64,000 bases of DNA from Apostichopus japonicus. Taxonomy: Eukaryota; Echinodermata; Holothuroidea; Aspidochirotida; Stichopodidae. A model generated the notes under the pieces. The model was not told where the DNA came from. It made no database searches and saw nothing but the letters and a program-made list of their open reading frames with translations. Positions 47,717 to 60,230 of the stretch are shown in pieces (position 1 is the stretch's first letter; the number at the start of each line of letters is the position of its first letter). Position numbers and translations under genes: made by a program. The stretch covers positions 1,715,501 through 1,779,500 of the forward strand of contig NC_092569.1 in NCBI RefSeq assembly GCF_037975245.1, written 5' to 3'.

Positions 47717-50700
47717 GTCTTGCTATTTCAAATTGCCCAACACAGTTTTGAGAATTTCTTAGGTACCGTACTTTCGTTGAGGGTTTTTGAATCAACAAAT
47801 TATTCTCCGGCATTGAGGGTTGCTCATGTTATACAGTTAGATGCCTCTTTGAGGATAATATTAGCAAATTCCCTGAGGCTAAGAGCACATTCCTTGAGGC
47901 TAAGTGATTGTGTTGAAGTTTGAGTTTCAGTGACCATTATTTGACCTTTCTGGCATATTTAGAGGTTACCACGATCCATCTCTCTCATTTCTCCCAAACA
48001 CCATACCACATACCCTATCCCTCTCTGTGCGTGCCATCTCTGCCTCTCAAACACCATCATACCCTTCTGCTCTGCCTACCCCTGTTCCTCCCCAACACCG
48101 TCATTCCTTACCTCTCTCTGCACCTCTCTGCCTGCTTCATCACCATCATACACCTCTGCTCTGCTCTTTCCACCCCCTCTTTCCTCCCCAAAACCATCAT
48201 TCCTCACCTCGCTCCACACCTCCCTGATCGCCTCATCATCATCGTACCTTGCCCCCCACCCCCCCCCCCCCCCCATTGCCTCTCTGCCTTCCCCAACACT
48301 ATCTAGATAAAACATCTCACTCTGGTCAATTACGGAATTGTCATCTGTTCTCTCCCCCCCCCCCCCCCTTTTAGTTTATACTGCAGCATATGCCTGATGC
48401 TTGACTGTGTTTTAATTTCATGGTTTATGAAGGTTTTAGTAGGATGTAATCAATTTTCAAACATCACCTGTCTCGGAGATGAAAAGTTGAAATTACCTCG
48501 TAAAAAGTCTAAATAAGCTGCTTGATTTAAAGTGTAAGTTACGGTAGAAGTTAGAAGTGACCTTACTTTTATGCGTATGTGATCACGTTCGTTCGGGTTT
48601 TACAGTTATACGAGCAAGCACAATCAGGGGTTTATATTTAAAAATCAAATGCTGATGAGAGATGAACTAGAAGAGCAAAAGTAGAGAATGCTATTCAATG
48701 TTGTCTGGGTCTGGCTAATTAAAATTAGATTGCTGTGTAGCCCTCCATTTTTTTTCAACAAGGGGTGCACTCCAATGCAGTGCTAAGTACTACTACAGGT
48801 CATATAAGTGGAATCTTTCTATTAGCATAAGGATTGCCAGGCAATCATATTATCACAGTTTTGTTTCATATATGCCCCATAATACGTCTTCTTTTACACT
48901 AAAATCTTAAAATTTCGAGGATTCAAAAAATCGATACAAAATCCAACATATGATGAAAGACTGAAATTTTTACAGTATACGAAAAGTTGAAATTAAGACA
49001 TCAAGTAGTAGAAATTTTCACAATTTCCAATCTGGCAATCTTTGCCAGCATCTTCAAAAGTAAAATTCTTTCGGTGAAGACCCTAGGACTCCATTAGTTT
49101 CTGCCACCCCCCCCACTTATTGACAATTTCCGAAGCAGTTATGTATCTGATTTTAAAATCTGTCATCTGGATAGGCTACTATTGCACATGTATACAAAAG
49201 GCCAGATTGACATTCTTAAAAAATTTCACCTTTTTCTCTTGTTGAACAAAAAACCGTGGCTGTTTAAACTAATGAATGCTTTTAAGTATGGTGTGGATGC
49301 AAGGAAAAGTGGGGGGGGGGAGGGGCATATGGTTTTGGTCGGGGTGTACATCTACCCATATCAACTACACCCTCAAAATTAAAAGTTGTACTTAGCACCA
49401 CCTTGTGTGTAGACCAAACATAACTTGTTGTCCTTTGGACAAAGACAGACATATGTTAATGGCTGTCCACACCTGATGGAATATTGACCATATTTTGCAT
49501 ATCGGACAACCCTTTACCAACCAGCAGTCCTACTCTGTGTCATGTTAGTTGGTCACTTGATACATGGTGTGCGGTGGATCTTGATATGATGCATTCTCAC
49601 CCAGATCTTAACTGCCTGTGCAAGCTATCAGGTTATCGGTTTACCATGATAGGATTGCTTAGAGTGAGAACCAGTGGCTTCATGGCAGTGAGCTTCCCGC
49701 TGGGGTGGGAGAGCGTGTTTTGCCCTGGGTTAATAGCCAGAGACAAAGATTTTGTCAGTACTACGTAGGAATCTGGCATTTTGAACAGGAGGCAAAGGGA
49801 ATGTGAACCTATTTTTTAGCATAAGAACGAGAGTAAACAACAAATGGTATCTGGATACAGAGCCAGTATACATGTTACTCACACACATGCGCAAGAGTCA
49901 AAAAGTTGACCTTAAAAGTATGTTTTTGTTAAGCCTTAGGGCTAAATTCCTGGTATTGCAGAATTAGCACTGCAGTAGTCTTCTGTTGAGATAATCAGGG
50001 ATGACCCACAGTAGGATTAATAAATAGGGTGTATCAGACCATACATGGTTATGTACTGTGTTTAATATAAAGTTATTGGCAAGGTGGAACTATTCAAATG
50101 ACAGGTGAGGTATAATTAGAAATATAAGTAGCACCAGAAACTTGTCAGGAGGTATTCTTTCTATCAGGAACCCAAAAAAAAAAAAAACAAGGGAAAGAAA
50201 AAGGTTTTTATTGTAATTTCAAATTCCCTTTTAGGAAGTAACAAGGAACATGTGATGGATTTATAAAATGGAACAAATCTCAAAGTTAATGTAAAATTTT
50301 GCTTGAAGACTCATTTTATACAGTCGTGTTGTAACATTACAAGTATACAAACTAGGCCAAGAACATTAAAAGTTTAGCTACTTGCTATATAACGCAAACT
50401 TTTGATTGAAGAAATCAACTGGCTATAAACATAATGTTCTCAGTCGCATTTTCCTGAATTATTACATACATCAGTTACCGGTACAAGAGTTTGAGAGCAA
50501 CCCGATACTACCCGTTGCCTATAAGTAGTCAAAATGAGACTTATTTTAGGTGGGGAAATCTTGGAATGATGTATGTTTAATGACGTATGTTCTTCATGTC
50601 TACCAGCAGAAAAGAGACCTTATACTTCCTCTAATGGCAAATGGCAATAAATTGGCTTTTAGCCAGTAAGTAGCCCAAACTTTGAAGCACCTGCAAACTT

Positions 50701-51336
50701 TGCTTACTTAATATTTAATTACAGTATGCATTTCTGATGTAATTTTGGGGTAGGAGGAGGGGGGCAGAAGAGGGGGGTGAACTGGTGGTACAGATTTTGC
50801 CTACAAGTTTTCAGGTAGATTATCATTCTTTTAACAGTTATTGACCAGATTTTGATAAGATTCATCGCAAAAATGTACTTTTTAAGTAAGTATATGGATA
50901 CTTTACCTGTACAGTATTAACATGTATGCACGTGTAATTGAAAGCAATACAATGCCAGGCCTCTGAATCTATCCGACCATTCGATAAACAAGTTTTGAGG
51001 CCAAGCTCGTAGACCAGCTGCCTCGGAGAGTAGCAAAGGAAATCAGTATTTCCTGAAGGCACGCTTTGTTTCAGATAATTTCATCAGGAAACCTGCAAGT
51101 ACTCTTCAAAAAAGGATGTACAGTGTGTACTGTATATATATATAGAGAGAGAGAGAGATTGTAATATTCAATTGCACTGTGAGTCGATAAGAATATATAC
51201 TGTAATGTAAGTCAATAAGAATAAGTATAAAAGTACATACTAATGTAAGTTAGGTTACAGGTGCTGTACACTTAATTTAACTTGATTTGTTTTGTATTTT
51301 TATTTCTACTTATTATTGTTTTATTCTTCATCATGT
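47717..51336. other. non-coding DNA with pyrimidine-rich tract
   Basis: 47964-48370 is a C/T-rich degenerate repeat (accatcat, cctctctgc, ctcccc words) with C runs up to about 16 at 48249. No supported exon elsewhere in the stretch. Confidence 0.5.
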
Positions 51337-51402
51337 AAAGCGCATATGAATATATATATGTTATAGTATTTGCGCTATATAAGGAACCATAATAATAATA
51401 AT
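51337..51402 (+). mobile_element. retroelement 3' tail
   Basis: Ends tgcgctatataag (51371-51383) plus (ATA)n, the same 3' end as the SINE at 21743-22104. The upstream body is not recognisable, so probably a heavily truncated or decayed copy. Confidence 0.5.
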
Positions 51403-51653
51403 ACATACTCAAGTGGTTATATATATGTTAGTACCTGTATTTAAGAATTTCTCGGCCAACATGTAAGAACATACTGTACTGTAGTGAAAGTTGACATTGT
51501 GAAATGTTTTTATTGGCAGGTAGAGAAAGAGGGGGTAGACAAATTGTGGATTGTTTCTGTACATGCTATGGCCTATTCCAAGGGTTGTAGTACTTGTACA
51601 ATAACAAACTCCATAGAATGTACTATTACAGATATGACATATATATAGATATA

Positions 51654-53715
51654 TGGTCAATTCCATGATAAGGTCAACATCATACCAAAAAATTTAAAAT
51701 CATTGTACATTAAAATTGTATAAGTTTCCAATAAATAGAATACTTGTAGTTACTAAAAATAATTTTTTCACCCCCAAAACCTCATTTGTTTGATTATGGG
51801 GTCGGTAATAACAAATGGTTCCCGTAGAAACTAAATTATGAAAAATACAGTGAAATTTCATTTTGTGCAGATTTGTACATAGTAATCATAGGTATCATCA
51901 GTTTTTTGGACTAATTATATTTGCTATAGCATAGTGCTCACTTTTTAGCTTCAATTTTTTTTCTACATCAAGGCATTAGACAGTAGTGGTGAATTGAAAA
52001 CACCCTCGATTTACTGTCACGCGAGTCACAAAATTTACTGTTTTTGTTTTTTTTCTCCTTGCCTGCACAATATTTTTTCTCCAAATAATGAATATCAAGT
52101 CTTCACATAGATACCAAAAGGATTACTGAATTTCCCTTTCCAGAAGATATTCAAATTTTGCGGAAAATCACCCTTTACGAATGTCACGCGAGTCACGTCA
52201 CGCGAGTCACGTCAATTCAAGATAGTGTTTCTACCTATTAACTGTGTGTTGGACTAATTATATTTGCTATATAGCATAGTGCTCACTTAATAGCTTCAAT
52301 TTTATTTTGACATCAAGGCATTAGACAATAGTGGTAAATTGAAAACAGTAAACATCCTTGATTTACTGCCACGTGAGTCACAAAATTGACTTTTTTTGTT
52401 TTTTTCTCCTTGCCTGCACAAAAGTTTCACTCCAAATAATTAATTTCAAGTCGTCACATAGATACCAAAAGGATTACTGAATTTTGCTTTTCAGAAGATA
52501 TTCAAATTTTGCAGTAAATCACCCTTTACGAATGTCACGCGAGTCACGTCACGCGAGTCACGTCAAATCAAGATAGTGTTTCTACCTATTTACTGTGTGA
52601 AAATTACAGGGATGTTATAGTTTGATAAATGAATCACTGATTAAAGATATCATATGCATTCCCCTTTAATTAGGCAACTTGAATAAAATGGGCACACATA
52701 ATGCAACTAATTACAATAATTTTATTTGAAATATCAGAATTTAAAATCATGAATATTTATTCGCAATATGCCTATTTTATCACCACATTTGAAAAGTTAG
52801 CACATGTCATTGATTTTTTAGTAATATACAAAAACATAATCTAAATTTGTATCTGGCAATGCCATGTGCTATGACTTGACAACCTTTAGGTTTTAACTGC
52901 TCAATCATTCCCAAAATCCTATGAGGGAATGTATCTTCTCAAATATTACACTTTTGGTTTATTCAAATATGATAAATGAGAATGGTAATTTGAATCACAT
53001 TTTGATAGATCTCTTTCTTCTATAGCTCTCAAATGAGTGACTTCAACAGACTAAATATTGTTATAAATATTAATTGACAAGATATATTGCCTGAACAACT
53101 GTACTACCCGTACAGTATGTTACCTTCTGTCTGCAATCATGAAGGTAACTCGGGGACATTAATATCATCTGGACATTAACAAGGGAAGTACCTTTTGGAC
53201 ACTTTCTAGACCAATGAATGTTATATTTCACTTTGCAAGATCAATACCTTCGATTCATTACTGCATTTGGTCTAGAACTATCCGAAAAGTGAACTTGTCA
53301 CGCGAGTCACGTTTTCTTGTCACGCGAGTCACAATACATCTTCCTCATTATTTTCATGCGTTACAACATTTTTTCAAAGTTGCATAGCAATTGAGGTAGA
53401 GGTGTTTTTCAACTTCGGTATGATTATAAAAATTGATTGGAAATATTTTAGTAAGACATAAGAAATCGAACATTTGTGTGTGTATTCTGATTTTTGCTGA
53501 TAGTAACTGTCACGCGAGTCACGTTTAGTTTTTCGCCAATTTCACCCCCAATACTTGAGGTATAAATATTTTTTCTCTACTGTTGTAAGCATTAAGGCGT
53601 TCCTTCACTGCTACATGAATGCTTTTCTCCCAGGTAATTTCTTTATTTGTTTAATGATATCAAATAGAGAGGAATTTTAGTAAAAATGTCACGCGAGTCA
53701 CCATGGAATTGACCA
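51654..53715. mobile_element. 2.06-kb TIR element with ten internal GTCACGCGAGTCAC motifs
   Basis: Ends TGGTCAATTCCATG and its reverse complement, flanked on both sides by TATA (TSD TA or TATA; the shared inverted block with flank is 19 bp, 51649-51667 and 53702-53720). Nine exact copies of GTCACGCGAGTCAC plus one variant (52368-52381) all point the same way. An internal 343-bp direct duplication (51908-52250 and 52251-about 52600) includes three of them each. No ORF of note, hence non-autonomous. Superfamily not assigned. Confidence 0.85.
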
Positions 53716-53720
53716 TATAT

Positions 53721-56160
53721 GCTGAATGGCTGTTTATGACTTTCACAATGACTTTTGTGTTTTGCTTGTAACATACGTGTGTGATTCATAGTCCGTTACA
53801 AGGCAGTGACATTAATGCGTACCATAACAGTCCTACGTGGATAATCCATGCTATTTTCTCTATGTTGTACGTGAGATCCCATTGTCAATAATCTTATGTA
53901 TTTCAATTTAACTTTGATTGTCCCCTAAAAGATTATGTAGAATTGTTTCCCTTTGGCAGTGACATTCTAAGTAAACATATCATCAACACGTCTTCACACA
54001 GAAGGAAGGAAGCTTGACTCTCTCCGTGACTTGAAAAGCTGATAAAAATCTGTATCCGTGCTGGTCATGTTTGCTATGTCTTTTAACGATCAGCATCAGA
54101 GTTTCGTGACTTGCTGAAGTATGTGACAACCATATAAAATTGTCATTTTTATTGCAGTTGAGCTACCCACAAATCATTCTGTTCTGTTTTACATTAGTAG
54201 GAATTTTAATGCAATATTAGTTCAGTGGTCTGTGTAGTAGTTTGCTAATCCTCCCCCCCCCCTCCCCTCCGGCTCTCTCTCAAGTGGATACAGTTAATAA
54301 TAATCTCTCTGTCAATATATTCAATATCACATACCTACATTTATCTTAAAAAGTACATGTCAAAAATGGTCACTCTGTGATCAATGCAGCACCCAAACCC
54401 ACCCACCCATCCGCCGCCCACCCCATCCACCCCGCCCTCTTGAAGTTCAAAATGGGAGCTGAGTTCGTTTGAGCTCTCTGACAAGTAATTGCATTGCCCT
54501 ATTATCGTTAGGGACAAAGGAAAGTTGAACTATGCTGTGCACTATTCAATGATACATGTCAGTGCATTTATATATGATGGTACTGAAGCATGTATACCGA
54601 CTGACAATAGGACGAGCACTACACTGTAGTAACTGTTATTATATAGTCAGTGTATTATCATTTCCATACAGTACTTATAATGCAGCTCACTATTACATTG
54701 TTTTCCTTTGACACTCCTTCGGTTTATACAGTATTCGGTGTGTCCATGGAGACATTCTCCATTGAACCGGCTTCTTGTCTTGAAGGTCACGCTTCATTGA
54801 CCCCCGGTTAATTACATCATGGGTAGTGATTAAGAAGTAACGCATGGCGAGTTCTCTTCCATATGTACAGGATAAAAAAATGAAAAGAAGGAACCAAAAA
54901 ATGGGGGGGTGGGGGAGATTTATACCCATGTGCTGAAGTAATTAAAATGATATTTCATTCATTTTGTGTTTGATGCGAAAGTCACCTAGATTCATATGAA
55001 CTATGTATGGTAGTACTAAGGCTGCTAATGAAACAAAACTGCTAAAGAACCAAAACGGAGACAAAAGATTAAAAAAAGATCTAGTCACTATTCTATATAT
55101 GGGATTTTTGTTAAAGGGAAAATAGAGCGATGAGATTGGATAGGTACTGTCACCGGGAAGGGTTGGTAAACCTGTCAGGGATGGTTCGGGGAAATATTCA
55201 CGGCTGCTGTATGCAAACAGTACTGCCACTGTGTGCAGCACAGTATATAGATAAACTTACAGTGTAAAGTTATCAAACGATCAGTAACAATGAGTTTTAA
55301 TTGTTGTCGTGCTTTAGTCCTATTTTTACCTGTCTCCAGTCTTCTATACACCCTCCTCATCTACCTAACAGACTAACTTGGTAACGTTTTAGCAATATCT
55401 ACACCCCTGGGAAGTTTTGTGGTATTTGATGGGGTTAGAATCTTGATAAAACTTTTCATTTTTTGAAATATTTATCATTATTATTTTTTGAAATAGTTTA
55501 TTAGACAGTAGCATCCGTCCATGGATATAACATTCACATCCCCCCCCCCCTAATGGAAGGCTAATACACAGTATATATTGCAAGAATCTAGGACAACACA
55601 TGGAAATTTTTGAGTTTGTTTCCGCCACTCTAACTTGAGTTATTTTCCTGTATTAATTAATATGTGTAGACGTTGCAAAACACAGGTCTCTGAAGGCGTG
55701 TGTAGTATCAAACAGACAGTGGTAGTAGTAGCAATGATTCTGATGATAAGAATCCTTATTAGCGGGTGATGTTCCATGATGGTGAACATCTTTATCGGGG
55801 AATAATTCAAGAGTTATAAAGATATTGGGGCGAGCAAGGCAGGAATAAGGTTATCAATCAATAAGGCAAACTCTGCAGGGACAAAATTTCTAGACAAACA
55901 TCCAATTAAACAGGTTAATGGCTTTTGGTAAGATGGCACAGTTGGAACGTGAATGATGTCGGTTGTGGACACTTTTTCACGTGCAATGTTTGACAAGTTG
56001 GAGTGGTTTATTTTAACAATAAGCTTGGTCGGCAGAATGAAGGATGACGGAAATGTTGCTGCTCAATTAAGTGTAGTATATATACCTATCATGGTTAAAT
56101 TGTGTTAGCAATCCCCTAGACATATGATGTACACAAGTCATATGATATTGAAGTGTGATG
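53721..56160. other. non-coding DNA, nothing recognised
   Basis: Stop-rich on both strands apart from isolated open stretches under 100 codons on minus. Homopolymer tracts near 54246, 54903 and 55540. Confidence 0.4.
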
Positions 56161-56760
56161 GTGTGTTGCAGTGGCGTAGGAAGGTACTTTTGAGTGGGGG
56201 GACTGAAGACTGATGGACGGTCTGGGGGAGGGGTCTAAAGGGAGGGGGTGTCCCCCTCCCCTTTGGAAATTTTTGCATTTCCAGGTGGCCTCAGATGCAA
56301 TTTGGTGCAATATAGCACACTTCAACACCCACTCCATTTTGTAAACTTAATTTTGTATTTTCACCTGGCCTTAGATGCAATTTGGTGCTCCAAATGAGAT
56401 TTTTTTTCTCATTTGGAAATGAAAAAGGGGTTTTCTGACTTGCGAAGCGGGGGGCGGAATGATACTTCCGCCCCTCCACATTTTTCACTGGGGGGCTGGC
56501 GCCCCCCCAGCCCCCCCGGTTCCTACGCCCTTGGTGTGTTGTCGGTTAGAAAAGGTCCATAATTAACTTGTTGAAGGGAAGGGTGGGTGTGGGGCGGTGA
56601 AGAACTTAGGAGGAGGGGTTTGGTTAGCAATACCCTAGATATATCATGTACAGTATACATATGTACACATGTATGTACACAAGTCATACAATATTGTAGT
56701 GTGATGGTGTGTTGTCGGTTAGAAAAGGTCCAAAATTAACTTGGGAGAAGGGGTGGTGGT
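56100..56760. repeat. local duplication with one filled and one empty site
   Basis: The flanks of the MITE (agcaat-ccctaga, acacaagtcata, atatt-agtgtgatggtgtgttg, tcggttagaaaaggtcca, aattaacttg) recur at 56625-56742 without the insertion. The duplication preceded the transposition. Confidence 0.88.
56169..56533. mobile_element. hAT-like MITE, 365 bp, with 8-bp target duplication
   Basis: Termini CAGTGGCGTAGGAA and TTCCTACGCCCTTG (12 of 14 positions complementary), flanked by gtgtgttg at 56161-56168 and 56534-56541. A paralogous empty site with a single gtgtgttg is at 56707-56714 in a duplicated flank. G/C-rich ends, no ORF. Confidence 0.9.
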
Positions 56761-57739
56761 GGGGTGGTGGTGGTGAAGGTGTATAGAAAGAGGAGGGTTT
56801 CCTTTTAGTTTCTTGGTGCATTATTGCTTATTGCACAAATGCATTTGCGAACTTTCAGAAATATCGGTAACAAAGCTATACGGGGGGGGGAAGGGGGTAG
56901 GACGGGGTAGAGGCATATTATGGAGAATTAACTGGTGTAGAGCAAGAAGGAACCTTTTATAGTGGTAGAAGGACAACCAGCAGCAGCATATGTACAAGTA
57001 ATTGATAAACATTTTAGTTATGATATATTTTTTTTATCAGATTTTACTTTCACTTTAACATGTTTTGACTAAACCCATTGACTGACAGTATCGTATTTCA
57101 TGATGTTTGCCAACACCGGGGAACTTACTGTTCCTTTCTGAGGGAGTTCCCTTTGCTTTAACATAACGGAAGGAGTTTCCTCAGATTGTAAGCTTACAGT
57201 GCACAGATCAATTGTCCATGGACACACTATGGGAAGATATAGGTTTTAACTTCCATCAAAAGGACTTGCTTATTATCTTGTGACACCTTATTCGTACAAC
57301 AATTGATGGGGTATTTTCTTTGTTCCCGATATGCCTACTGTACCAGCATAGCCCTTTATAAACTGTATACTGTTCATATAGTGTAACTGGTGTGAGGAAG
57401 TGCATTGAATTTTGAGTGTTATTTCCTTCTTGGGTTCAGTACTTATACAGTATAGTGGTGGAGGAGAAAATAGTACCGTAGTTTGCCATGTAAAAACACA
57501 CACACACACGTGTGTATAAGCCATTTAATTGAAATGACAGTGGTCGTCTGTAATATTTCCGGTTACAATAATGGTTTGATGCATGTTGTTAATTAGACCG
57601 TGGTCATATTCGCTCATGTGATAGGTGTGTAATTGTACTTAATGTACACTCTACATTCAGAACAGCAGGCGGAACTTTGTGTACAGTATTCATGTGACAT
57701 CATGACCTTATGTAATTGGCACATAAGATAGTATGTTCT
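56760..57739. other. non-coding DNA, short (CA)n near 57494
   Basis: G-rich tracts and a short CA microsatellite; no supported gene. Confidence 0.4.
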
Positions 57740-58091
57740 AATTTACACAGTGCGTTCATGACAGCCAAGTGCATGATACATTTATGTGACCATGGTCTGC
57801 TATCTTGGTTCCTGTGACAGTGTGTTGTATGTGCACTGCATATTCATGACAGCAGCCAATATCATGGTACATTTATGTGACCATTGTCTGTTATGTTTGT
57901 TCCTGTGACAGTGTGTTGTATGTGCACTGCATATTCGTGACAGCAGCCAATATCATGATACATTATGAGACCATGGTCTGCTATCTTGGTTCCTGTGACA
58001 GTGTGTTGTATGTGCACTGCATATTCATGACAGCAGCCAATTGCTTGCTACATTATGTGACCATGGTCTGCTATCTTGGTTCCTGTGACAG
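57740..58091. repeat. 90-bp tandem repeat
   Basis: About four copies; cctgtgacag starts at 57811, 57902, 57992 and 58082 (spacing 91, 90, 90). The unit contains ttgtatgtgcactgcatatt and gaccatggtctgctatcttg. Confidence 0.93.
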
Positions 58092-59999
58092 CAAATATGC
58101 TAGATATTCAAATATGGACACCTTCTGTCTAACTGTATTTATTTACAACCTTCAAGGAAAATTTTCCTAACTGGTACATTCAGTCATCTTGTGTGTTCCT
58201 TTAAAGTCTGAGAACAATTTTGGAGAGTAATGACCTCCAGGAAAGTACTTTTTGAAAACATCAAACAATTATAGCATGCTATAATTGTGGCCTATACTGA
58301 CTACCTTTAAGTTATTCCCTATTTGCCATCTACTGTACCTATTAACACACTACTTAGGCTGTGTTTTAATAGTACTACGGTCCTTCCTCATTATCCCACA
58401 CCCCTGGGAGACTGCCCATTTTTTGTTTCACCTGACTTTACTACCATTCTGAAGTCGACACACTGAGAACCCAGTGAGAACCTTGGCCTTGCTTAAATTT
58501 TGACAGGACTTGATAAACTGAATCTATTGTAGCATTTGCAGGTTAAGAGGAACAGACTGCAACTTCCATGTTTGCTAAGTAAATAGATTTTATCACCTTA
58601 CATAGGCAATGCTTATTGGGGATGTCCTGCATTTATAGGCCAATGTGATCATAAACATAGGTTAGGGACGAAATTTGTCAGTTGTGCTCCAATAAACAAG
58701 TACATCTAGGCTTAACAGTAGTTGCATATTGTAGTAAACCAGTCATGATCTTGGCATATCCAAAGTATATACATCAACAATGTTATTTCCTTGTTTCAAT
58801 TCTACAGTACAGTGTCATAGCTAGCTGTACATACATATAGTAACTGCACATTCTAATATACTGTAGTTAGCTGTAGAAATGTTGTCAATGCAGGCAGGCT
58901 CTGGAATATTAGGCCCTGCACTTGCGAGGAATTTTGCATTTTAGACTACAGTAGTGTAACATTAATTGTATGAGGGAGGGAAGGGAACACGGTTATTCCT
59001 GAAGAAAGACCAATTTGGGAACGGAAGAAGTATGAATCTTTACAGTGTTCATCATGTTTATTATTAGATTTTTGGGGGAGGTGGGGAAGGTGGGGGGAAG
59101 GTGGGGGAGGAGAGAGTGGGTTCTCTTCCCTCTCCCTCCCTCTCCTATTGACAATGATGGCCTTGGCACCCATGCTAACCCTCCTAAGAGTCTTAAACAT
59201 GCTCTAAAGGTCACCCGTACAGAAGCTTCATATACTGTAACAACCCTAAGGTATGCCTGACCTAGCAGCCATTGACATAGGGACTCCCCACACCCCCTCC
59301 CCCTCAAAAAAAATTCCCCCCCCAAAAAAATTACAGTACTTAATGTTTTTAACCAAATTTCCTGAAATAGCAAACACCATTATTACATTTGATCATTGTC
59401 AATCAGTCAAAGAAGTGGGATAATGATGTCCCACCTTTCCACCCCCCACCCCCTTCCCCCGCCTCCCTTCATCTGCCACTCCAGTTCAAAAAGATCTCTA
59501 TCAACTCTTACCCCAAACTTAAACGGTAACTTTCAGCACATGTATGTATGTGAAGTTTCCCACAAGGAAGGCTCCTACAATGCTGTATGATTGCATTGTA
59601 CAATTGACATGGGTCTGTTATCAATGTACAGTAATCTGTATCAAGTGACACTCTTTTCATTATTTTTGTAGGGAGAGTGGTCTACTCAAGTGAAATACCA
59701 CCAATATATAACATTAGGGTCAAACTGGATTGGTGATTGGTAGTGTCTGATAGTTCCTCAAAATATTTGCAATGAAAAAGGACACCACTTAAACAGGTGA
59801 ACTTTGGAATGCACAAGGGGGGAGGTAAAATGAACTTTGGAAGATGTACTGCAAAAGGAGACAGATTTTTGGAAGGCTATTGTTACGTTATATTCACTAA
59901 TAATTTTATGCACTAATAATTTTACCGGTTACCAACCAAATCGTATATTGACCAGACCTCCCCCACCCCCCCACCAAAAAAAAACAACATGTAACATTA
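58092..59999. other. non-coding DNA, nothing recognised
   Basis: G-rich tract 59072-59120 and C-rich tracts 59288-59330 and 59440-59465. Open stretches here reflect low complexity rather than coding sequence. Confidence 0.4.
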
Positions 60000-60138
60000 C
60001 AGATTTACTTATTTACTTCGTTCCCCACTTACCTGTCTCCCCACAACCTGTGCACCACATTCTACCGTGTCTAGAATGCCCTGGTAATCTTTTAACACTG
60101 TACACCCTCACTGGCCCTAATGGCCTTCCTTCATTTTT

Positions 60139-60191
60139 GGTTCCTTGCGTTAGCAAAAGGAACCTATGCAGTCAGGTTGGCGTGTGTGTGT

Positions 60192-60230
<39 letters not shown>

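Noticed and set aside
48076-48315. ORFs in the C/T-rich tract
   Set aside because: Low-complexity composition on both strands; no coding signature.
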